Origin: Rubrivivax gelatinosus
GTDB lineage: Bacteria; Pseudomonadota; Gammaproteobacteria; Burkholderiales; Burkholderiaceae_C
Direction: 5' to 3'
NCBI RefSeq assembly: GCF_004340905.1
Contig: NZ_SLXD01000003.1
Span: forward strand, 1-64,000
DNA: 64,000 nt
Position numbers and translations under genes: made by a program. This document shows positions 43,143-53,200 of this stretch, piece after piece (within the stretch, counting starts at the first letter, position 1; each line of letters starts with the position of its first letter). Under the pieces are notes generated by a model. It searched no databases, was not told the DNA's origin, and worked only from the letters and a program-made list of their open reading frames with translations.

Positions 43143-44396
43143 ATGAAGGTCCTGGTCCTGGGCAGCGGTGTCATCGGCACCTCGGTGGCTTACTACCTCG
43201 CGAAGTCGGGGCACGAGGTCGAGGTCGTCGACCGCCAGAGCGGCCCGGCGCTGGAAACGAGCTTCGGCAACGCCGGCGAGATCTCGCCGGGTTATTCGTC
43301 GCCCTGGGCCGGCCCGGGCGTGCCGGTGAAGGCCATCAAGTGGATGCTGATGCAGCACTCGCCGCTGGTCGTCAGCGCGCTGCTCGACCCGAAGATGTGG
43401 CGCTGGGGCCTGGCGATGCTGGCCAACTGCAACGCCCGCGCCTATGCGCTCAACAAGAGCCGCATGGTGCCGATCGCCGAGTACAGCCGCGACTGCCTGA
43501 AGGCGCTGCGTGCCGAGACCGGCATCGAGTACGACGACCGCGCCCAGGGCACGCTGCAGCTGTTTCGCACCCAGAAGCAGCTCGACGGCATCGCCGGCGA
43601 CGTCGAGGTGCTGCGCCAGTACGGCGTGCCCTTCGAGGTGCTGGACCGCGAGGGTTTCGTCAAGGTCGAGCCGGCGCTGGCGCTGACGAAGGACAAGTTC
43701 GTCGGTGCGCTGCGCCTGCCCAACGACGAGACCGGCGACTGTTTCAAGTTCACCAACCGCCTGGCCGAGATGGCGCGTGCGCTGGGCGTGCGCTTTCGTT
43801 TCGACACGACGGTGCAGGGTGTCGAGGTCAGCGGCGGCCGCGTCTCGGCGGTGCGCACGACGGCCGGCACGCTGACGGCCGACCGTGTCGTCGTCGCGCT
43901 GGGCAGCTTCTCGCCGCAGTGGATGAAGCCGCTGGGCCTGGACCTGCCGGTCTACCCGGTCAAGGGTTATTCGATCACCGTTCCGATCACCGACGCGGCG
44001 GGCGCACCCGAGTCGACGATCATGGACGAGACGCACAAGGTGGCCGTCACGCGCCTGGGCGAGCGCATCCGCGTCGGCGGCACGGCCGAGCTCGGCGGCT
44101 TCGACCTGACGCTGCGCGGCGGCCGCCGGCAGACGCTGGAGCACGTCGTCACCGACCTGTTCCCGCGCGGCGGCGACGTCTCGCGCGCCGAGTTCTGGTG
44201 TGGCCTGCGCCCGATGACGCCCGACGGCACGCCGATCGTCGGCGAGACCCCGGTGCGCGACCTGCTGCTGGCCACCGGCCACGGCACGCTGGGCTGGACG
44301 ATGGCCGCCGGCACCGGGCGTGTCATCGCCGACATCGTCTCGGGCCGCCCGCCCGAGATCGACGTTACGCCGCTGAACATCGCACGCTACCGCTGA
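43143..44396 (+). CDS. dadA: D-amino acid dehydrogenase, small subunit
   Basis: The 417-residue FAD enzyme deaminates D-amino acids, mainly D-alanine, feeding electrons into the respiratory chain at the inner membrane. It starts [20 protein letters not shown], the GxGxxG FAD motif, then [20 protein letters not shown], the DadA signature. The C-terminal [17 protein letters not shown] and [15 protein letters not shown] are the DAO-family FAD-closing segments. TAGAGT at 43107-43112 (about 30 nt before the ATG) could be its -10. No alanine racemase gene is adjacent. Confidence 0.95.
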   Translation: MKVLVLGSGVIGTSVAYYLAKSGHEVEVVDRQSGPALETSFGNAGEISPGYSSPWAGPGVPVKAIKWMLMQHSPLVVSALLDPKMWRWGLAMLANCNARAYALNKSRMVPIAEYSRDCLKALRAETGIEYDDRAQGTLQLFRTQKQLDGIAGDVEVLRQYGVPFEVLDREGFVKVEPALALTKDKFVGALRLPNDETGDCFKFTNRLAEMARALGVRFRFDTTVQGVEVSGGRVSAVRTTAGTLTADRVVVALGSFSPQWMKPLGLDLPVYPVKGYSITVPITDAAGAPESTIMDETHKVAVTRLGERIRVGGTAELGGFDLTLRGGRRQTLEHVVTDLFPRGGDVSRAEFWCGLRPMTPDGTPIVGETPVRDLLLATGHGTLGWTMAAGTGRVIADIVSGRPPEIDVTPLNIARYR

Positions 44397-44435
44397 CCCG
44401 CAGCCCCTTTGCCGGCCGCCCGGCGCGCGGCTTCC

Positions 44436-44441
44436 TAGAAT
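44436..44441 (+). promoter_or_regulatory. -10 element just before parE
   Basis: TAGAAT ends 7 nt before the parE ATG with a GC-only spacer CCGCGCC, nearly identical to the alaS arrangement. Confidence 0.58.
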
Positions 44442-44448
44442 CCGCGCC

Positions 44449-46422
<1,974 letters not shown>

Positions 46423-46536
46423 GGCGGCGCCATCCGCGTTGTCCTGACGCCGGGATCGGGGGTTGACGCTCCGGGCGGCGGCCGGAAAAGTCAAATACTT
46501 CGTTTGTTTGTGGCTTTTCTTTGCCGGAGTGAATCC

Positions 46537-48120
46537 ATGACCCAGGTTTTCAAGCCGCTGCGCACCGCCGTCGTGCTGGCAGTCTCGGCGTTCGTGTGCA
46601 GTGGGGCGATGGCCGCGGCCAGCGCCGACGCTGGCAGTGTGCGCGTCATCGTCGCGTACAAGGCCGGTGCCGCCGCCAAGATCCGCAGCGGCCTCGCGGC
46701 GCTGGGTGGCAAGGTGCGCGCCGATCTCGCTGACGACAGCGCGATCGCGATCACCGTGCCCAAGGCCAAGCTCGCCAAGCTGAAGAAGCTGGCGGGTGTC
46801 GACTACGTCGAAGAGGACTACGTCCACAAGATCCTTGGCAAGCGCAGCACCTCGGTGAAGAGCCGCAAGGTCGCCGCCGCCGCCGCCTCGACCCAGACCG
46901 TGCCTTACGGCATCACGCTGGTTCAGGCCGACCAGGTCAGCGGCACGCCGGCCTGGACGCCCAAGGTCTGCATCGTCGACTCCGGCATCGACGGCACCCA
47001 TGAAGACCTGGTCGGCAACAAGCTGGCGGGCCAGAACTTCTCCGGCTCGGGCAGCTGGAACACCGACGAGAGCGCGCACGGCACGCACGTCGCCGGCACC
47101 ATCGCGGCGCTGGACAACGACCTGGGCGTTGTCGGCGTCAACGGCAAGAAGCAGGTCTCGCTGTACATCGCCAAGGTGTTCGACGCCAGCGGCAGCGCCA
47201 GCGCCTCGACGATCACCAAGGCCATCAACGCCTGCGGCCGCGCCAAGGCGAACATCGTCTCGATGTCCCTGGGCAGCAACGGCGCCAGCAAGACCGAGAA
47301 GCGCGTCATCGACCGCCTGGCGAAGAAGGGCATCCTGTTCATCGCCGCCGCGGGCAACGACGGCACGACCGCCGTGTCCTATCCGGCCGGCTTCGACAAC
47401 GTGATGTCGGTGGCTGCCGTCGACGAGAACAAGGCCTGGGCCACGTTCTCGCAATACAACTCGACCGTCGACATCGCCGCTCCGGGCGTGGCCGTCGTCT
47501 CGACCGTGCCGCCCAATGTGCTGACGATGGGTGTGCTGAAGGTCGGCGGCGTCACCGTGCCTTCGCTGTCGATGGAAGGCTCGCCGGTCACCGGCGCCAC
47601 CGGCCCGCTGGCTGACTTCGGCTTCGGCGACACCGCGGCGGCCGGCTCGATGACCGGCAAGGTCTGCCTGATCTCGCGCGGCAACATCTCCTTCGCCGAC
47701 AAGGTCGTGAACTGCCAGACCAGCGGCGGCATCGGCGCGGTCATCTACAACAACACCGCGGGCGAGCTCGCCGGCACGATGGGCGAGGTCGTGACCACGA
47801 TCCCGTCGGTCGGCATCACCCAGGCCGACGGCGCGACGCTGATGGGCAAGCTCGGCACCTCGACCTACGTCGCGATCGAGCCGGATCCGGCCAAGTACTC
47901 CGCGTTCAACGGCACCTCGATGGCCACGCCGCACACCTCGGCCGTCGCCGCGCTGGTGTGGAGCTACTTCCCGAGCTGCACGGCGTCGCAGATCCGCGCG
48001 TCGCTGATCAACAGCGCGCTGGACATCGGCGACACCGGCCGCGACGACAAGACCGGCGCCGGCCTGGTGCAGGCCAAGGCCGCGATCGACCGCATCAACA
48101 CGATGGGCTGCGGCAACTAA
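46537..48120 (+). CDS. Secreted subtilisin-like serine protease (S8) with PA domain
   Basis: The 527-residue protein has a signal peptide (about 1-27), an I9-type propeptide (about 30-110, VRVIVAYKAGAAAKIRSG), and a subtilase catalytic domain with D148 (IVDSGIDGTHED), H181 (HGTHVAG) and S461 (NGTSMATPH). About residues 330-440 hold an inserted PA domain, VCLISRGNISFADKV with IYNNTAGELAG, between the oxyanion Asn (AAAGND) and the Ser. It is exported and processed autocatalytically. The fold is like Bacillus/Vibrio subtilases. An upstream TTGACG is a possible -35. A strong terminator follows. No dedicated secretion system is adjacent. Confidence 0.94.
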   Translation: MTQVFKPLRTAVVLAVSAFVCSGAMAAASADAGSVRVIVAYKAGAAAKIRSGLAALGGKVRADLADDSAIAITVPKAKLAKLKKLAGVDYVEEDYVHKILGKRSTSVKSRKVAAAAASTQTVPYGITLVQADQVSGTPAWTPKVCIVDSGIDGTHEDLVGNKLAGQNFSGSGSWNTDESAHGTHVAGTIAALDNDLGVVGVNGKKQVSLYIAKVFDASGSASASTITKAINACGRAKANIVSMSLGSNGASKTEKRVIDRLAKKGILFIAAAGNDGTTAVSYPAGFDNVMSVAAVDENKAWATFSQYNSTVDIAAPGVAVVSTVPPNVLTMGVLKVGGVTVPSLSMEGSPVTGATGPLADFGFGDTAAAGSMTGKVCLISRGNISFADKVVNCQTSGGIGAVIYNNTAGELAGTMGEVVTTIPSVGITQADGATLMGKLGTSTYVAIEPDPAKYSAFNGTSMATPHTSAVAALVWSYFPSCTASQIRASLINSALDIGDTGRDDKTGAGLVQAKAAIDRINTMGCGN

Positions 48121-48162
48121 AGCCTGATCCGCATGGCCGCAAGGCCGTGCACGATCTCCCGA

Positions 48163-48194
48163 AACCGCCGGCTGCGCCCGGCGGTTTTCTTTTG
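48163..48194 (+). terminator. Rho-independent terminator of the subtilase gene
   Basis: A 9-bp stem AACCGCCGG/CCGGCGGTT, a 6-nt loop and a TTCTTTT tail, 43 nt after the stop. Confidence 0.88.
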
Positions 48195-48257
48195 GGCCGC
48201 GCCGAACTGCACCGCGTGCACGGCGGTGTTCGAACGATCGCCGCGCGGTGCGCCGCC

Positions 48258-48263
48258 TACGAT
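48258..48263 (+). promoter_or_regulatory. -10-like element of the lytic transglycosylase gene
   Basis: TACGAT ends 9 nt before the GTG start, with a GC-rich spacer. Weakest of this group. Confidence 0.35.
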
Positions 48264-48272
48264 GCGGCGATC

Positions 48273-48968
48273 GTGTCCCGCTCCCGTCTCTCCCGCCTGC
48301 GCCCGGTCGCGCTGTCGCTGCTGCTGGCCGCCGGCTCCGGCGCGCACGCCGAACTCTGGGGTTATGTCGACGCCCAGGGCGTGGCGCACTTCGCCTCGCG
48401 CGCGGTCGACTCCCGCTACCGCCTGGTGCACGCCGACACCGCCAGCACCGGCCCGCGCGTGCCCGGCAAACGCGACGGCGCCGACGCGCTGCTGACCTGG
48501 ATGGAGATCGCGCCCGAGGCCAAGGCCCTCGTGCCCTGGGTGCGCGAGGCCGCGCGTGCGCACGGCGTCGACGCCGAACTGCTGACCGCCGTCATCGCCG
48601 TCGAATCCGGTTTCCGGCGCGACGCGGTGTCGCCGCGTGGCGCCATCGGGCTGATGCAGATCACCGCCGTCACCGGCGACCGCTACGCCACCCCGGCCGA
48701 ACGCCGCCAGCCCGCGGCCGAACGCCTGTTCGACGCACGCACCAACATCCACACCGGCGCGCGCATGCTCGCCGACCTGACGCGCCGCTACGGCCACATC
48801 GAGCTCGCGCTGGCGGCCTGGAACGCCGGCGAAGGCACGGTGCGCCGCCATGGCGGCCTGCCACGGCTGGCCGAGACCCGCGCCCACGTGCACCTCGTGC
48901 TGGAGCTGTACTGGGCGCTGCTGCAGCGCAGCCAGGCGGCGCGCGCGACGCGGCTGGCGCTGGGCTGA
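48273..48968 (+). CDS. Lytic transglycosylase (SLT domain) with DUF4124-like N-terminus
   Basis: The 231-residue protein has a signal peptide (about 1-27, [13 protein letters not shown]) then [17 protein letters not shown], a DUF4124-like strand-turn motif. The SLT domain (about 90-220) has the catalytic E111 in [17 protein letters not shown], then [17 protein letters not shown] and [14 protein letters not shown]. It cleaves peptidoglycan to 1,6-anhydro products in the periplasm. The GTG start gives the best signal peptide. It sits between a secreted protease and parC, and a 5'-proximal promoter is likely. Confidence 0.91.
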   Translation: MSRSRLSRLRPVALSLLLAAGSGAHAELWGYVDAQGVAHFASRAVDSRYRLVHADTASTGPRVPGKRDGADALLTWMEIAPEAKALVPWVREAARAHGVDAELLTAVIAVESGFRRDAVSPRGAIGLMQITAVTGDRYATPAERRQPAAERLFDARTNIHTGARMLADLTRRYGHIELALAAWNAGEGTVRRHGGLPRLAETRAHVHLVLELYWALLQRSQAARATRLALG

Positions 48969-49003
48969 TCGGCGCCGCGCCGGCGCCGCCCGGCGGCGTT
49001 TGC

Positions 49004-49009
49004 GAGAAT
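49004..49009 (+). promoter_or_regulatory. -10-like element of parC
   Basis: GAGAAT followed by CGCCGCC, 42 nt before the parC ATG at 49052. It has the same extended pattern as the alaS and parE elements. Confidence 0.45.
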
Positions 49010-49051
49010 CGCCGCCTTTCCAAGCCGAGCGGCCCCGGCCGCCCGCCCTGC

Positions 49052-51367
49052 ATGCGAGACCTCTTCGACTTCGCGGCGGCCGAACCCGCCGACGCCCTCA
49101 CGCTGGCCGACTACGCCGAACGCGCCTACCTCGAGTACGCGCTGTCGGTCGTCAAGGGCCGCGCGCTGCCCGACGTCTGCGACGGCCAGAAGCCGGTGCA
49201 GCGCCGCATCCTCTACGCGATGCACCGCATGGGGCTGGGCTTCAGCGGCAACGTCGGCGCCAAGCCGGTGAAGAGCGCGCGGGTCGTCGGCGACGTGCTC
49301 GGCCGCTACCACCCGCACGGCGACACCGCGGCCTACGACGCGATGGTGCGCATGGCGCAGGACTTCAGCCAGCGCTATCCGCTGGTCGACGGCCAGGGCA
49401 ACTTCGGCAGCCGCGACGGCGACGGCGCGGCGGCGATGCGCTACACCGAAGCCCGGCTGGCGCCGATCGCGCGCCTGCTGCTCGACGAGATCGACGAAGG
49501 CACGGTCGAGTTCCAGCCCAACTACGACGGCTCGACCCAGGAGCCGCGCCAGCTGCCGGCGCGCCTGCCCTTCGTGCTGCTCAACGGCGCCTCGGGCATC
49601 GCCGTCGGCCTGGCCACCGAGATCCCCAGCCACAACCTGCGCGAGGTCGCGGCCGCCGCGGTGGCGCTGATCCGCGAGCCCGAGCTGGCCGACGACGCGC
49701 TGTTCACGCTCCTGCCCGGCCCCGACTTCCCCGGCGGCGGACAGATCATCAGCAGCGCCGCCGAGATCCGCGCCGCCTACGCCAGCGGCCGCGGCAGCCT
49801 GAAGCTGCGCGCGCGCTGGACGATCGAGGACCTGGCGCGCGGCCAGTGGCAGCTGGTCGTCAACGAGCTGCCGCCGGGCACCAGCGCCCAGCGTGTGCTC
49901 GAGGAGATCGAGGAGCTGACCAACCCCAAGCTGCGCCCCGGCAAGAAGGCGCTGACGCAGGAGCAGCAGCAGCTCAGGCAGACCGTGCTGGCGGTGCTCG
50001 ACGCGGTGCGCGACGAGTCCAGCAAGGACGCGCCGGTGCGCCTGGTCTTCGAGCCCAAGAGCCGCACCGTCTCGCAGCCCGACCTGATCACGACGCTGCT
50101 GGCCAACACCAGCCTGGAGTGCAACGCGCCGGTCAACCTGACGGTGGTCGGCGCCGACGGCCGGCCGACGCAGAAGAGCCTGCGCCGCATGCTCGAGGAG
50201 TGGATCGGCTTTCGCCAGGACACGGTGCAGCGGCGCACCCGGCACCGCCTGGACAAGGTGCTGGAGCGCATCCACGTGCTCGAAGGCCGGCAGCTGGTGC
50301 TGCTGAACATCGACGAGGTGATCCGCATCATCCGCGAGAGCGACGAGCCGCGCGCCGCGCTGATCGCGCGCTTCAACTTGAGCGAGCGCCAGGCCGACGA
50401 CATCCTCGACCTGCGGCTGCGCCAGCTGGCGCGGCTGGAGGCGATCAAGATCGAGCAGGAGCTGAAGGAGCTGCGCGAGCAGCAGGCCAGGCTGGAAGAG
50501 ATCCTGGGCAGCCCGGCGGTGCTCAAGCGCACGCTGATCCGCGAGATCGAGGCCGACGCCAAGGCCTTCGGCGACGAGCGCCGCACGCTGATCCAGGAGG
50601 AGCGCCGCGCGGTCGCCGAGATCCGTGTCGTCGACGAGCCGGTGACGGTGGTCGTCAGCCAGAAGGGCTGGGTGCGGGCGTTGAAGGGCCACGAGGTCGA
50701 GCGTTCGACGCTGGGCTTCAAGGCCGGCGACGCGCTCTACGCCACCTTCGCCAGCCGCAGCGTGGACACGCTGCTGGTCTTCGGCGAGCGCGGCCGGGTC
50801 TACAGCGTCGCCGTCTCGTCGCTGCCCGGCGGCCGCGGCGACGGCGTGCCGATCACGACGCTGATCGAGCTGGAGGCCGGCACCACGATCGCCCACTACT
50901 GGGCCGGCGCCGCCGACACGACGCTGCTGCTGGCCAACAGCGGCGGCTTCGGCCTGCTGGCCAAGGCCGCCGACCTGCACGGCCGCCAGCGTGCCGGCAA
51001 GAGCTTCCTGACGCTGGAAGCGGGCGAACGGCCGCTGGAGCCCTGGGCGGTGGCCGCCGGCCAGAGCAACGCCGCCTGCCTGGCGGCCGACGGCCGGCTG
51101 CTGGTCTATCCGCTCGACGAACTCAAGCACCAGCCCAACGGCGGCCGCGGCCTGACGCTGATGGACGTCGACGCGGCAACACCGCTGGTCGCGGTGGCCG
51201 CCTGCGCGCAGTCGGTGCAGGTGGTCGGCAGCGGCCGCGGCGGCAAGGCGCGCGAGGAGGAGATCCGCAACAGCGCCTTCACCAGCTGCATCGGCAAACG
51301 CGCGCGCAAGGGGCGCAAGCTGGAAGGCTTCCAGAAGGTCGCGGCGCTGCGCACCCCCGCGACCTGA
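49052..51367 (+). CDS. parC: DNA topoisomerase IV subunit A
   Basis: The 771-residue subunit cuts and rejoins DNA. Its active Tyr is Y131 in [10 protein letters not shown], with [14 protein letters not shown] and [11 protein letters not shown] in the winged-helix domain. A long coiled coil follows (about 370-500), then a C-terminal beta-pinwheel with degenerate blades, such as [16 protein letters not shown] and [19 protein letters not shown]. There is no GyrA box, consistent with ParC. It pairs with ParE 2.6 kb upstream. Quinolone-relevant positions around residue 80-90 are present but I make no resistance claim. Confidence 0.95.
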   Translation: MRDLFDFAAAEPADALTLADYAERAYLEYALSVVKGRALPDVCDGQKPVQRRILYAMHRMGLGFSGNVGAKPVKSARVVGDVLGRYHPHGDTAAYDAMVRMAQDFSQRYPLVDGQGNFGSRDGDGAAAMRYTEARLAPIARLLLDEIDEGTVEFQPNYDGSTQEPRQLPARLPFVLLNGASGIAVGLATEIPSHNLREVAAAAVALIREPELADDALFTLLPGPDFPGGGQIISSAAEIRAAYASGRGSLKLRARWTIEDLARGQWQLVVNELPPGTSAQRVLEEIEELTNPKLRPGKKALTQEQQQLRQTVLAVLDAVRDESSKDAPVRLVFEPKSRTVSQPDLITTLLANTSLECNAPVNLTVVGADGRPTQKSLRRMLEEWIGFRQDTVQRRTRHRLDKVLERIHVLEGRQLVLLNIDEVIRIIRESDEPRAALIARFNLSERQADDILDLRLRQLARLEAIKIEQELKELREQQARLEEILGSPAVLKRTLIREIEADAKAFGDERRTLIQEERRAVAEIRVVDEPVTVVVSQKGWVRALKGHEVERSTLGFKAGDALYATFASRSVDTLLVFGERGRVYSVAVSSLPGGRGDGVPITTLIELEAGTTIAHYWAGAADTTLLLANSGGFGLLAKAADLHGRQRAGKSFLTLEAGERPLEPWAVAAGQSNAACLAADGRLLVYPLDELKHQPNGGRGLTLMDVDAATPLVAVAACAQSVQVVGSGRGGKAREEEIRNSAFTSCIGKRARKGRKLEGFQKVAALRTPAT

Positions 51368-51386
51368 GGGGGCGGGGGCCTCGTCC

Positions 51387-51406
51387 GGCGTGATCTGCGT
51401 CACGCC
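51387..51406. promoter_or_regulatory. CRP/FNR-like palindrome upstream of the PEP-CTERM gene
   Basis: GGCGTGATCTGCGTCACGCC has perfect 7-bp arms around a 6-bp centre. Its core GTGAN6TCAC fits the CRP consensus half-sites, and TGATN4GTCA is close to the FNR/Anr form. It is 97 bp before the start codon of the PEP-CTERM gene. It could instead end the parC message, but it has no T-run. Confidence 0.5.
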
Positions 51407-51502
51407 GCGACAGCGATCGGGACGCTGCGTCCCCGGACCGCGGGGATGCAGCCGTCCGTAAGCAAAAGTATCGTCAACCCCCAGGAAACCCAAGGAACGA
51501 CG

Positions 51503-52183
51503 ATGCTCCAACGTCCGCTGCGTGCCGTCATCGGCGCCATCGCACTCACCGCCGCCTGCGCAGGCGCCCAGGCGGCCACCGTGACGCTCGACGGCTGGGC
51601 CTACGACCGTTTCTCCAACGTCTCGGTGACGGGTTACAGCGGCAAGGCCGGCGCGTTCGGCGGCACGCTGAGCGATGCCGGGGCGTTCTCGAGCGAGGAC
51701 TTCGTCACCTATTGCATCGAGCTGGGCGAAGGCGTCTCCTTCGGCCAGACGATCTCCGGCTACCAGATCGCCGATGGTGTCGACTACTTCGGCTCCGACA
51801 AGGCCAGCCTGCTGGGCAAGCTGATGACCGTCGCCTCCTCGCTGGACTACACCGACGAGAGCTGGAAGAAGGTCGGCGCCCTGCAACTGGCGATCTGGAA
51901 CGTGGTCTACGACACCGACCTGACGCTGTTCTCGGGCGACTTCGAGTCCGCCAACTACTGGCTGAGCGTCGGCGCCGACCAGCTGCTGGCCGCCGCGGCC
52001 GCGCTCACCGACTCCGACTACGACGTCTACGCGCTGAAAAAGTCCGGAGTGCAGGACCTGCTGCTGGTCTCGCTGAAGGACTCCGGTGGCGGCGGTGGCA
52101 GCGTGCCCGAACCCGGCACGGCCGCGCTGGCGCTGCTGGCCCTGGGTGCCGCCGGCGCCGGGCTGCGCCGCCGCAAGGCCTGA
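51503..52183 (+). CDS. PEP-CTERM sorting-domain protein
   Basis: The 226-residue product has a signal peptide (about 1-24, ending AGAQAA). The mature domain carries FSSEDFVTYCIELGEGVSF, and strands up to a glycine-rich spacer (SGGGGGS). It ends with the sorting signal VPEPGTAALALLALG from residue 201, a hydrophobic helix and RRRKA tail, the PEP-CTERM pattern handled by exosortase (EpsH/XrtA). The protein should be cleaved at the PEP motif and released to or beyond the outer membrane. No exosortase is in the window. AAGGAAC precedes the ATG. A CRP/FNR-like palindrome lies 97 bp upstream. Confidence 0.92.
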   Translation: MLQRPLRAVIGAIALTAACAGAQAATVTLDGWAYDRFSNVSVTGYSGKAGAFGGTLSDAGAFSSEDFVTYCIELGEGVSFGQTISGYQIADGVDYFGSDKASLLGKLMTVASSLDYTDESWKKVGALQLAIWNVVYDTDLTLFSGDFESANYWLSVGADQLLAAAAALTDSDYDVYALKKSGVQDLLLVSLKDSGGGGGSVPEPGTAALALLALGAAGAGLRRRKA

Positions 52184-52201
52184 CGGCGGCGGGCCGCGGC
52201 T

Positions 52202-52678
52202 CTAGCGCCGCGGCTGCGCCATCACCGTGATGGCGCCCAGCGCCGACAGCACGAACAACGCCAGGCTCCAGAACTCGTAAGGCAGGCCGAAGAGGTGGGC
52301 CGCGGCGTCGGCGCAGCTGGTCATCGCCATGAAGAGGTCGGGGTAGCGCGCGTCCAGCCCGAGCGCGCCGATGAAACGTTCGGCCCAGGACAGGTCGCAC
52401 GAGGCCTCGCTGGCAGCGACGAAGTGCTGCCACAGCGCAGCGCCGATGCCGCAGCCGGCGAATCCCAGCGCCAGCAGCGCCCCGATGCGCCGGCCCAGCG
52501 GCGAACGCCAGACCAGCGCCAGCGCGGCCGCGGCCGCCAGCGCCAGGAAGATCAGGCGCTGCAGCACGCACCAGGGGCAGGGCTGCATGTTCCAGGCGTG
52601 CTGGGTGTAGTAGGCCGCACCGACGGCCGCGGGGCCGCCGAGCGCGATCGCACCCAGCACCAGGTCGGCGCGCTTCAC
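52202..52678 (-). CDS. dsbB: Disulfide bond formation protein B
   Basis: The 158-residue inner-membrane protein has four helices. The first redox pair is CPWC in QPCPWCVLQR, and the second pair is the Cys in ASCDLSWAERF and the Cys in MTSCADAAAH. It reoxidises DsbA and passes electrons to quinone. The GTG start overlaps the RidA stop (GTGA). It is convergent with the PEP-CTERM gene, 18 bp away. Confidence 0.94.
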   Translation of the reverse strand: MKRADLVLGAIALGGPAAVGAAYYTQHAWNMQPCPWCVLQRLIFLALAAAAALALVWRSPLGRRIGALLALGFAGCGIGAALWQHFVAASEASCDLSWAERFIGALGLDARYPDLFMAMTSCADAAAHLFGLPYEFWSLALFVLSALGAITVMAQPRR

Positions 52679-53133
52679 TTCAGCTCGGCGATGAGCTCGA
52701 TCTCGACGCAGGCGCCCAGCGGGATCTGCGCCACGCCGAAGGCGCTGCGTGCATGGGCGCCGATCTCGGCGCCGAAGACCTCGGCGAAGAGCTCGCTGGC
52801 GCCGTTGGTCACGAGGTGCTGCTCGGTGAAGGTCGGCGTGCTGTTCACCAGGCTCATCACCTTGACGATGCGGGCCACGTTCTCCAGGCCGCCGGCGGCA
52901 GCGGCCAGCGTGCCCAGCAGGTCGACGGCGATCGCCCGTGCCGCGGCCTGGCCTTCGGCGGTCGTCATCGTCAGGCCGAGCTGGCCGACCCAGGGCTTGC
53001 CGTCGCGCTTGGCGATGTGCCCGGAGATGAAGACGAGCTTGCCGGTCTGCACGAACGGCACGTAGGCAGCGGCGGGCACGGCGACGGCGGGCAGCGTGAT
53101 GCCCAGCTGGTTCAGGCGGTCTTGAATGCTCAT
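52675..53133 (-). CDS. RidA-family (YjgF) protein
   Basis: The 152-residue protein belongs to the YjgF/RidA family. It has the beta-rich core with VFISGHIAKRDGKPWVGQ and later VKVMSLVNSTPTFTEQH, and ends GVAQIPLGACVEIELIAEL, in which an Arg at the reactive site of canonical RidA is replaced (the usual RxxVxVxxLPxxxxVEI becomes ARSAFGVAQIPLGACVEI and keeps an Arg nearby). Canonical members hydrolyse enamine intermediates. It overlaps dsbB by 4 nt. It is divergent from comEC, 67 bp apart. Confidence 0.87.
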   Translation of the reverse strand: MSIQDRLNQLGITLPAVAVPAAAYVPFVQTGKLVFISGHIAKRDGKPWVGQLGLTMTTAEGQAAARAIAVDLLGTLAAAAGGLENVARIVKVMSLVNSTPTFTEQHLVTNGASELFAEVFGAEIGAHARSAFGVAQIPLGACVEIELIAELK

Positions 53134-53188
53134 GGTCGGCTCGGGAGGGCACGCCTTCGGGGGTGCCGTTCAGGGGAACGGGGCATCC

Positions 53189-53194
53189 TACACT
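53189..53194 (+). promoter_or_regulatory. -10-like element of comEC
   Basis: TACACT ends 6 nt before the comEC ATG with a GC-only spacer. Predicts a leaderless start. Confidence 0.5.
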
Positions 53195-53200
53195 GGGCCG

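Noticed and set aside
46463..46500. TTGACG and downstream AATACT as a sigma-70 promoter for the subtilase
   Set aside because: The spacing between the two hexamers (about 25 bp) is too long; only the -35-like part is noted.
53147..53168. Hairpin GGCACGCC/GGGGTGCC between ridA and comEC
   Set aside because: It has a mismatch and no T-run and lies between divergent genes, so it is not a terminator; no operator symmetry beyond chance.
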